A stretch of 28,351 nt of DNA from a virus, in IMG/VR virus record IMGVR_UViG_3300021519_000050, positions 1 through 28,351 of that record; one strand, given 5' to 3'. Position 1 is the first letter of the stretch, and each line of letters opens with the position of its first letter. The notes under the pieces are model-generated. The model made no database searches, was not told where the DNA came from, and saw only the letters and a program-made list of their open reading frames with translations. Both the position numbers and the translations under genes were made by a program. Shown here piece after piece: positions 13,982 to 21,329 of this stretch.

Positions 13982-14487
13982 GATGTCAGCAAACCGCTAT
14001 CCCATTGCTACATTTTGGAACCAATCTTTCATCGGGCTGAAGACTGCAATAATTGCAGACGACTGCTCAACGGTCAGATTATATGAATCACGAATTCTTT
14101 CAGCGATTAGTCTTGCCCCATCATACCAGTGAGTTGATCTGACAACGTAATCCGGCGATAACTTTTCAAAAGCATCATAAAGCGCCAAAAGATTTCCCTT
14201 TTGGAAAGCGATGAATGCTCTCATCCTCTCTGTTGGGTCGGTCAAGTCCGTGATATATTTTGGAAGGGGGACGCCGTCGATAAATTGGGTTAGCATTCCC
14301 ATCTGCTTTTTTAGTCCCTTTGGTGTCACCGTGGCAATTCCGTTGTTGGTGTCTTGCGTGGTCGGTTTGACTTTACCTTGCCATGCTGTCCCAACTCGAC
14401 TGCCGTCGTTAATTGGATCTTCTTTAGCGATGCCATCAAAACGAAACCGAGCATCAGCTGAAGAGACGGCGCGGAGGGAGAAGGTTT
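13049..14487. repeat. 11-bp direct repeats flanking an AT-rich domain module
   Basis: GGAGAAGGTTT occurs at 13049-13059 and 14477-14487. The copies are 1428 bases apart, exactly 476 codons, and each encodes the 'TF' of a TFS(I/L) linker. The DNA between is clearly AT-richer than its flanks: 21 of 60 G+C at 13561-13620 and 23 of 60 at 14041-14100, against 43 of 60 at 12241-12300. The module contains the in-frame TAG at 13997-13999. It looks like an exchangeable domain cassette. Confidence 0.7.
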
Positions 14488-17400
14488 CGATTGCAGCGTC
14501 CGGCGTCCATCCGTCTTTCCATTTTTGGATAAATCCGGCGAGCTTGCCAATCTTGGCATTGCCCATGGAAATAGATGCGCGCTTACCGTCGTCATCCTCC
14601 ATGTCCAAGAAAGCATTTCCGTCCGACTCAATCAGCAAATCGGCAAGGCGTGACTTTTGCGCCGCCGTGATGCCATTTCGGCCATGCAGCGTAATTGCTC
14701 CACTTTGGTCAATGCGGACGGCCCCCATCCTCATAAATTCAACCATTGGCATCCATGTCTCTTTGTAGGGTGGCATGCCTTCCCACTCGACCTCGCGATG
14801 ATCGGTTCCGCGACTGCCCTTCATCCAATCCCTTCCGCCATCGGCAGGGAAGTAGAAATCGCCACGGCGCACATACCCAGCGTCAGCACGACCGCTGAAA
14901 TCCAACAGTCTGCCGTCTGGAAGGATATAACCCGCCTCTGTAATGTCGCGAGTCAGCCCGAATCGCTTCACGGCAGACTCAAATGCATCCTTTGCCGCAA
15001 CTGCATTGACCGGCATTTTTGAAATTGAAAACGTCTCTTGCTCCACCGGCTTCCCGTTCTCTTCGAGGATCTTCACAAGCGACTCATCGAAGATGACGTA
15101 GTTGCTCGTGCCGCTTCCGCCGTCGCGAGAGTTGCCGTCGAGGTAGCGAATGCCAGGGATGCCGAGGGAAGCGAGGTGTTCACTGGCTTCCTTGCCCCCT
15201 AAAATTTGTTTTCCAAACCCACGATGCGCCCCTGCGCTAATGTAAATAGAGCGACCATCCTTCCCATCGAGTCCAGCGGCTACTAGGATCGCCCTCACCT
15301 TCTCACTCTGCTCCGACAGCGGCTTGTCCCAGTCCAGAAACTCAGATTCATCTGGCAGGAGTTCGACGGTATAGAGGTTGCCCTTGATAAACTCCGACGG
15401 TTGGGGTATTTTGCCCACATGATCGAACTTACCTGCTCGCAATGCGGAAACATCTTCACTCGAAAGTTTCTCCAGCCCAGCAAATCCGGTTTGCGCTTTT
15501 GCTCCCGCGATTGTCAGCGCGGCGGACAATACATTGACGGCCTCAACTCCGCTGGATACAGGATTATCAGCGTAGGAGGAAAGCAGATATACGAGCATCG
15601 TTGGATTGCTTCGCAAATACTCGGCAGAGTATTGCTTTCCTCCGAGCATGTTCACCACATCAACGGGAACAAGTCTGATAACCGCGTCGAGAATCTCAAG
15701 GTTGTCAAAAATACGGACCATTTCCGCCACGAACACGGACCGCGATGGAATGTCGAGTTGGCTAAAACGCTTCGAGATAAGGGATTCGGTTACAAGCGTC
15801 TTGCTCAAATTCTCAAGGTAAACGCTCTCACGATCAGAGAGGCTTTTATCGCTCGCGGCTGGCATTCCAGCACGCAACCGCGCTTGAGTCGCACTGTCGC
15901 CACTCAAATTCTTGCGGTAACTCTCCGCGACTTCGCGGCTAGAGGCCATATATAAACCGTATCCGTAAGCCTGCGCCCCTTCGCCCGTGCCGATTTTGCT
16001 CGTGCTAAACTTATCGACCTTGTGCGGAGTCCCATGAAAAGCTCGAATTGAAAATGTCGTAGGCCCGACAAGCTGCGCACCGTCTGGCATTTGAACGATC
16101 TTCGAGGCGTCGGCAGGAACGGCGCGAGACATCGAAAACGTTTCGCCATTCGGCCCAGGATTCTCTTCCGAGTAGGACGTGCCACCCACGTTCAGCGCCT
16201 CGTTCGCGATGGCTTCCGCGTCTTTCGCGGCTTCGCTCTCAAACTTGGCTTGCGAGTCGATGCCGAGTTGGCGCTCTAGCTCTGCCGTGATGTCAGCGCC
16301 AAGTTTGCCCTCGCGCTTGAGCTTTGAGAGCTTCGCGGCACGACGCCAGACGGCATTGAAAAACTGCGTCTCCGAGTTCATCGCGCCGCCCATGCCAGCC
16401 TTGAGTACGTCCGCGAAGATCCTCCGCGCTCCACCCTTGCCGATGGCCGCGCCCTTCTTTGATTTGCCGACAAGGTAGGATTGACCGAGTGAAGACCACG
16501 CTTCGATCAAGTCGTCGTTTTGCAATTCGGAATCGTCCGCCACTTTGCGGAAAAGCGAATCGCCGCTCACACGCTCATACTCGCGGAGCTTTGTCAGCAT
16601 CCACTCGCGCCCCGGCTTGCTGGCTACAATCTGCTTTGCGTCACCTTCGAGCTTTTCCTCGACCAGCGTCAAGACGTTTGCGCCTTCATAGAGTTTGATC
16701 GTCGTCCGCAGAACGCCGTCTTTGAACTCGTTCGAGGAGCTGCCAAGAATTTGCAGCGAAGCGAGGTAATCGGAGGTTGCCTTGTCCGTGGCAACGGCGT
16801 TGTCGAAAGTCTCCGCCTCGTTCACTGGTTCCGCCGCAGACTCGCCGACTGCCGCGCCCTGTTGCACGCGCCGCTGGATTTGCGATGCGTCAACGCGGCC
16901 TTCAGCCACGGCCATTTGAGCGGTCATTGCGTCCGGCTTGAACTCCACCGCAAACTCGCGGCCCACTGCCGAACCTCTCTCCAGTTGCGCTAAAGCTTCG
17001 CGTGTTGCGAGATGCACTTTGCCAAGTTGATCCGTCGCCCATTGCCACCGCGCCGCGTCGGCTTCCCTGTGGCTGTTGAAGTCGGCGGTTGAGCCGTCGT
17101 TGAACGTGAGCTTCCAGGCGTTTTCCGAGGCGTGAAGCATTCGAGGCAAAATGCCGCGAGATTCTAAATCCTTCTGTGCCGCGATGGCGTCGCCTTGCAA
17201 CATCCGCATGCGCTCGCCTACCGTCTTGGCTGCGGCCTCGATGCTCTGCGGAGTGCCAGCACGAGCGCCCCACAACTCCCGCGCCTTGCTGATCTTCGCC
17301 TCTTCCGTGGTTTGAAGTCGAACCTGGTTCGCTTGCGCAGCGGAATAGCCAGCAGCCTCTAGCATGTCCTGCGAAGAAATGGCGGCAGCGGATAGATTCG

Positions 17401-19042
17401 CCTGCGCGGCGGTCATCATGCCGCCGAACACGAGCGCCATGGGTGCAATCGTCCAAAATAGCTCTGGAAAGCTCTTCTTCACATTTGCGTTGATGTTGTT
17501 CCAAAGCTCGCCCATGCCAATCTGCGGCAAGGATTCATCGAAGGCAGCGGCAACCTTTTCGATCACAGGGCCAACAACATGAGTTTGAAGGTTTTCCTCC
17601 GTCAATTCTAAACCCAAAGACGCGAGCGTATTTTGACCGTAGCGAACAACGGCTGCGGTAGAACCTGAACGAATGGGCTTTGTCAATCCAGATAGGACGC
17701 GCTGAACAGCAGGGAATCTGCCAAGCTGCGTCATGTTTGACAAGCTTTCGATACCTGCCAAAAATGGAGCTTCGATCATGCCTAAAGCGGTCGCGTCCTC
17801 GTTGTCCCATCCCTCCGCCCGCAAGTCTCGCCTGCGCTGCTCCGCAAAGTCGGCGGTCATAATGGCCGAACCGCCAAGAAAGCCCGTCGCGGCGGAAACC
17901 ATCATAAACGGCGCAACGGCCCCCGGCCCCTTGATAAGTCCCGTTTCAACGGAGTCATTCAGCCAGGAGATAACCGGCTTCACCGGATCAACGCCACCGG
18001 CCACGATGCCCGCAATCTCGTCATACATCTCACCAATGCCCTGCCGTCTCGCAATGCTCGCGTCTGTGGCGGCAAACTCTTCCGGCTTCATGGTGTTCGA
18101 CAGCATGGCGGGCAGGTTCGCCAGAACGTCACCAGTCACGCCCGCTTGCGTCGTGAGCGTGCTTCCCATGCGAGCCGTCCCTTTGCCGAGTTCGGAAAGC
18201 ATCTGGCTCCAGAAGCCCTTCTGGTCATAGCCCGCCGCTTCCGCCTTCGCGCCGATGATGGCGTAAACCTGCTTTCGATCCCTTGGCTTCATCGTCGCCA
18301 GCGTCGCCAAGGATTCCTCGAATTGTGCGGTCATCTCACGGCTTGCTGGCGCTGGCCTTTGCCCGCCGTCGCCTTTCGTGAGTCCTGTATTGCTCTCAAT
18401 CTGTTTCAAAAGCACGTCTGCAAATTCGAGGTGTTCGCCAGCGCGTTCCCGCGCCTGCAAAAAGCCACGAGTGAACTCGGTAGAGTCCGGCATACGGTCA
18501 AGGTTCTTGGCCTGCCACGCTTGCAGCGACGGAATCACGTCGTCACCACGGAGCGCGGCCTTGACGCCTTCCGCCTCGGTGTCCTCTTTCTGCTTCACGC
18601 GCTTGATCTCGTTCGCGGCGGATGCGTGGAAAGCAAGATCGTCTAAACCCTTTGGAGCTTGGAGGAATCGTGTCGCGTAGTCATCGCGCCAAAGCTCATA
18701 CGATGAGCCGATCTCGTCCGCTGTTTTGCCGTAGCGAGTCGCGAGATAAGCGGTATTTGCCACTCGCGCCCGGTCGGCGTCTGGATTCTCGGAGTAGGGC
18801 AGGACGGCAGCGAGCGAGGGCGCGGCGGCATCTACCGTTTTTAGGTCATCGAAGAACCCGCGCAGGCGGTCAGAATCAGCTTGTCGCGCCTGCGCTTGCG
18901 ACGGCCATTCAGGCTCGCCGTTGTCGTCCTGCTGCTGCTTGTAGCGAGCGAGAATATCGAGCGCCTGCGGGCGTTGCGCCTCGTCCATGGAGTCCATTCC
19001 ACGAGCGAGAGCGAAGGCGTCATTTTCCAAGATTCGGGGCAT
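13997..19042 (-). CDS. giant polyvalent ejection protein, N-terminal part with ART domain (1681 aa)
   Basis: It sits at the T7 gp16 position. Residues 1-900 are mostly helical, with hydrophobic patches at about 375-400 and 530-555 (APFMMVSAATGFLGG; FWTIAPMALVFGGMMTAAQA) that could insert into membranes during ejection. After TFS linkers at about 967 and 995, an ART-PolyVal-type ADP-ribosyltransferase domain begins with 'HGTPHKVDKFSTSKIGTGEG' (about 1003) and resumes at 'KGNLYTVELLPDESEFLDWD' (about 1219) up to 1327. The intervening ~165 residues are antisense to an HNH endonuclease gene. Linker 3 (about 1336) opens a 'GYILPDGRLLDFSG...DHREVEW' domain, and linker 4 (about 1519) opens the AT-rich module, which is cut by TAG. 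The start overlaps the previous gene by 23 bases. Confidence 0.75.
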   Translation of the reverse strand: MPRILENDAFALARGMDSMDEAQRPQALDILARYKQQQDDNGEPEWPSQAQARQADSDRLRGFFDDLKTVDAAAPSLAAVLPYSENPDADRARVANTAYLATRYGKTADEIGSSYELWRDDYATRFLQAPKGLDDLAFHASAANEIKRVKQKEDTEAEGVKAALRGDDVIPSLQAWQAKNLDRMPDSTEFTRGFLQARERAGEHLEFADVLLKQIESNTGLTKGDGGQRPAPASREMTAQFEESLATLATMKPRDRKQVYAIIGAKAEAAGYDQKGFWSQMLSELGKGTARMGSTLTTQAGVTGDVLANLPAMLSNTMKPEEFAATDASIARRQGIGEMYDEIAGIVAGGVDPVKPVISWLNDSVETGLIKGPGAVAPFMMVSAATGFLGGSAIMTADFAEQRRRDLRAEGWDNEDATALGMIEAPFLAGIESLSNMTQLGRFPAVQRVLSGLTKPIRSGSTAAVVRYGQNTLASLGLELTEENLQTHVVGPVIEKVAAAFDESLPQIGMGELWNNINANVKKSFPELFWTIAPMALVFGGMMTAAQANLSAAAISSQDMLEAAGYSAAQANQVRLQTTEEAKISKARELWGARAGTPQSIEAAAKTVGERMRMLQGDAIAAQKDLESRGILPRMLHASENAWKLTFNDGSTADFNSHREADAARWQWATDQLGKVHLATREALAQLERGSAVGREFAVEFKPDAMTAQMAVAEGRVDASQIQRRVQQGAAVGESAAEPVNEAETFDNAVATDKATSDYLASLQILGSSSNEFKDGVLRTTIKLYEGANVLTLVEEKLEGDAKQIVASKPGREWMLTKLREYERVSGDSLFRKVADDSELQNDDLIEAWSSLGQSYLVGKSKKGAAIGKGGARRIFADVLKAGMGGAMNSETQFFNAVWRRAAKLSKLKREGKLGADITAELERQLGIDSQAKFESEAAKDAEAIANEALNVGGTSYSEENPGPNGETFSMSRAVPADASKIVQMPDGAQLVGPTTFSIRAFHGTPHKVDKFSTSKIGTGEGAQAYGYGLYMASSREVAESYRKNLSGDSATQARLRAGMPAASDKSLSDRESVYLENLSKTLVTESLISKRFSQLDIPSRSVFVAEMVRIFDNLEILDAVIRLVPVDVVNMLGGKQYSAEYLRSNPTMLVYLLSSYADNPVSSGVEAVNVLSAALTIAGAKAQTGFAGLEKLSSEDVSALRAGKFDHVGKIPQPSEFIKGNLYTVELLPDESEFLDWDKPLSEQSEKVRAILVAAGLDGKDGRSIYISAGAHRGFGKQILGGKEASEHLASLGIPGIRYLDGNSRDGGSGTSNYVIFDESLVKILEENGKPVEQETFSISKMPVNAVAAKDAFESAVKRFGLTRDITEAGYILPDGRLLDFSGRADAGYVRRGDFYFPADGGRDWMKGSRGTDHREVEWEGMPPYKETWMPMVEFMRMGAVRIDQSGAITLHGRNGITAAQKSRLADLLIESDGNAFLDMEDDDGKRASISMGNAKIGKLAGFIQKWKDGWTPDAAIETFSLRAVSSADARFRFDGIAKEDPINDGSRVGTAWQGKVKPTTQDTNNGIATVTPKGLKKQMGMLTQFIDGVPLPKYITDLTDPTERMRAFIAFQKGNLLALYDAFEKLSPDYVVRSTHWYDGARLIAERIRDSYNLTVEQSSAIIAVFSPMKDWFQNVAMG
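15419..15955 (+). CDS. HNH homing endonuclease, antisense inside the polyvalent gene
   Basis: The product is 178 aa. An N-terminal zinc knuckle (LTCSQCGNIF...FCSRDCQ) is followed by 'YRIISVGGKQIYEHRW' and a full HNH core, 'HVHHINGNKSDNRVENLKVV' with downstream H-x3-H (HFRHEH), at about 75-110. A helix-turn-helix-like tail (GYKRLAQILKVNALTIREAF) probably reads the target site. ATG 15419 is preferred to TTG 15401 because the zinc knuckle starts right after it. Natural sequence seems to end near 'IARGWH'; the last ~25 codons are antisense ART sequence before TAA. This is the only plausible plus-strand gene. Its codons are in exact register with the minus-strand gene, and none is TTA, CTA or TCA. 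Confidence 0.86.
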   Translation: MIELTCSQCGNIFTRKFLQPSKSGLRFCSRDCQRGGQYIDGLNSAGYRIISVGGKQIYEHRWIASQILGRVLLSSEHVHHINGNKSDNRVENLKVVKNTDHFRHEHGPRWNVELAKTLRDKGFGYKRLAQILKVNALTIREAFIARGWHSSTQPRLSRTVATQILAVTLRDFAARGHI

Positions 19043-20744
19043 AGCGTTTCAAGATTTCGTTGAGGTCGATCTTTGGAGCGCCAAGCGCGGGCAGCAATGG
19101 ATTTGCAGCCGAGCCGGTTTCGCTCGCCGCCTGCTTCACGAGCGTCATTTTGGCGAGTTCGGCCATGCGCTTCATTGCGTCTTCGGGCGTGACAACCTTA
19201 CCGGATGCCACATCCTTTTCGAGCTGAACGCGGATCATACCGACTTGAGCGGCCACACGGTCACGCTTCGCAGGGTCATCCTGCATTACCGGCTTTACCT
19301 GCTTTGCGTCCTGCTCTTTGACTGTCGAGGTTCCGGTTTGAACCGGCCCGCCCATCCACGGCAAACGACGCCACCAAAGGAAGCCGCTGCTCGTGTCTGG
19401 AACGGCGGTCTTGATCGTGGCCTCTGTGACAACCGGGTTGCCGTCCGGCCCGAGCGCGGGTTTTTCAAACTCACCCAGGCGCTTTTCATCGAAGGCCCAG
19501 CGGTGAAGTTGCGCCAGCGGCTCCTTCAAAATATCGGCCTGATTCGGCGCGGAGAACCTTGCATCGAGACGCTTTTTTAACTGCTCCGCATAGGGGCCGG
19601 AGAATCGCGACTCAATGCCCGCCTCAAGTTGAGCGCGAGGCAGGCCGGAGCCGTCGTCTTTCAGGTTGTCGATGGACGCAACAGCGGCTTCGTATTCCGC
19701 CGTCGAGTTCATCCCAGCCTTGTTGTGATAACTCGCATTGTAGAGCTTTGCCACGTCACGGGTCAGCGGGTCGAGTTCCTTAATGCCGTCGAAGGTTTCG
19801 CCTTTTTTCACTTGGCCGAGTTCGATGCGCGTCTTGATGTCGCGCCATGCGTCGGAGCTTTGACCGGCCAGGATATTCTTGGCCTGAACTTTCATCGCCT
19901 CCCGGTCACCAATAGACACGAGCGAGAACTTGCCTGGATCATCAAGCTCTGTGAGCGCCTTCTGCGGCTCTTGCAGGGACAATGCTTGGAACTCGTCTTT
20001 CTGCGCGTTGACGGCGTGCGTTGCGTCGATGCGGGCAAGCTGCGCATTGCGGTCGATGTCGTTCAGATGGGGCGATTCGGATACCATCGCCTTAGCACCA
20101 GCCACGTCGCGCAGGTCAAGCGCCGTTCCCACTTGCTTTTCTAACTGGTTGAGAGCCGCGCCCTTGGCTTTGCCGTGAAGGTCGAGGCGCATTGCGTCGC
20201 GTTCTTCCGGCGTCGTGTAGTCCACGGGGAGCAAGCTCAAGGCGGACTCGATGCCGCCAAAGTCTCCCGCCTCCGCAGACTCGTTGGCGCGATTGACGAC
20301 AGCTTGCTTTGCTCGCCCGACCGACCGCTTGAACGCCTCGCCCTGAATGGAGATGGCGTGATTGTCCGACCACCGCCCAAAGCTGGAAGTAAGCCGAAGT
20401 CTTGCGCCGTCCGTGAGCTTTAAGCCGTCCATGTATTCTTGCATTCCCGCTTGTCGTTTCTGCCATGCGGGTAGCCATTGCTCCTGATCCGTGGTTGTCT
20501 GCTGGAACTGCTGGAACTCCATGGCCTGCTTGCGCATTTCGCCTTCTGCTTCAATTAGCTGGCGCGTGTCGTTTGCTTCCTGCTGCTTTTGAGCAAGTGC
20601 GACCATGACATTGCCCACCTTGCCAAGTGCCTGACCGAACGCCTCCGCGCCTTGACCGGCAGGCAAAGCCGAAGGCAGAGGAATGCGCGAGCCTTGCGGA
20701 GCCTGCGGAGGAACGCCGCCGTTGTAAAGTGGAACGCGAGCCAT
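19020..20744 (-). CDS. internal virion (ejection) protein, gp15-like
   Basis: The product is 574 aa. It is long, mostly helical and Ala/Gln/Glu-rich, with a Gly/Pro N-terminus (MARVPLYNGGVPPQAPQGSR). Alpha-helical stretches include 'LAQKQQEANDTRQLIEAEGE', 'WLPAWQKRQAGMQEYMDGLK' and 'RVAAQVGMIRVQLEKDVASG'. No enzymatic motif was found. Placement between the Gln-rich small core protein and the giant polyvalent protein, after the tail tubular genes, matches T7-like gene order (14, 15, 16). It is expected to form part of the channel ejected through the cell envelope. The end overlaps the next start by 23 bases. The role is assigned by synteny. Confidence 0.68.
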   Translation of the reverse strand: MARVPLYNGGVPPQAPQGSRIPLPSALPAGQGAEAFGQALGKVGNVMVALAQKQQEANDTRQLIEAEGEMRKQAMEFQQFQQTTTDQEQWLPAWQKRQAGMQEYMDGLKLTDGARLRLTSSFGRWSDNHAISIQGEAFKRSVGRAKQAVVNRANESAEAGDFGGIESALSLLPVDYTTPEERDAMRLDLHGKAKGAALNQLEKQVGTALDLRDVAGAKAMVSESPHLNDIDRNAQLARIDATHAVNAQKDEFQALSLQEPQKALTELDDPGKFSLVSIGDREAMKVQAKNILAGQSSDAWRDIKTRIELGQVKKGETFDGIKELDPLTRDVAKLYNASYHNKAGMNSTAEYEAAVASIDNLKDDGSGLPRAQLEAGIESRFSGPYAEQLKKRLDARFSAPNQADILKEPLAQLHRWAFDEKRLGEFEKPALGPDGNPVVTEATIKTAVPDTSSGFLWWRRLPWMGGPVQTGTSTVKEQDAKQVKPVMQDDPAKRDRVAAQVGMIRVQLEKDVASGKVVTPEDAMKRMAELAKMTLVKQAASETGSAANPLLPALGAPKIDLNEILKRYAPNLGK

Positions 20745-20747
20745 AGA

Positions 20748-21329
20748 TTAAAGTCCAAGGCCAGCAAGGCCGGTTGCTGCATTTCGCGAGCCGATTACGC
20801 CCGCATCCGTTGCCGTTTTGGCACGCCCAAGCATGGAAGCACTTCCAGCCAATGAGGCCGCCCCAGAAAGCAGCGTCGCGCCCGCCTGCGCCTTGTAGCC
20901 CGCTGCCTGCTGGTTGCCCATAGCAAGCGCATTTGCCTGCTGGTAGCCAAGGCTGCGCTGCGCCGTGTCGTTCAGGTAACTAAGGTCGTTAAGCTCCTGT
21001 TGCTGCGTTACGGCAGTATTCGCCAGAATGTCGAGCGGAGTTCCGGTGATCTGAACACCTTGCCCCGACATTTCCGCAAGTTGAGTGCTGCGAAACCGCT
21101 GCTGCTCGATGGCTTTGCGGCGCTGCTGATCGGCTGTTTCATTCTGCTGCTGTTGCGCCTGTGCCGCTAACGCTGCCGCTTGTGCCTGTGCGTTTAACTG
21201 CGACTGTTTGGCCTGCTGCTGCGATGCCGAATAATTGGCGTACGTACTGCCAGCGAGGCCAGCAATGGCGATGTAAGCCAAAATGGCGTCATCTATGCCG
21301 AACAGGGCGAGGTGATAAAAGAAATTCAT
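20748..21329 (-). CDS. internal virion protein, gp14-like
   Basis: The product is 193 aa. An N-terminal hydrophobic segment (FGIDDAILAYIAIAGLAGST) is followed by a Gln/Ala-rich helix (residues about 35-75, QQQAKQSQLNAQAQAAALAA) and 'IEQQRFRSTQLAEMSGQGVQ'. The C-terminus is Gly/Ala-rich (GATLLSGAASLAGSASMLGR). This composition is typical of the small T7 gp14-like core protein that inserts in the outer membrane. ATG 21329 overlaps the tail protein stop (ATGA). A longer frame from 21422 overlaps the tail gene and is rejected. Confidence 0.74.
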   Translation of the reverse strand: MNFFYHLALFGIDDAILAYIAIAGLAGSTYANYSASQQQAKQSQLNAQAQAAALAAQAQQQQNETADQQRRKAIEQQRFRSTQLAEMSGQGVQITGTPLDILANTAVTQQQELNDLSYLNDTAQRSLGYQQANALAMGNQQAAGYKAQAGATLLSGAASLAGSASMLGRAKTATDAGVIGSRNAATGLAGLGL

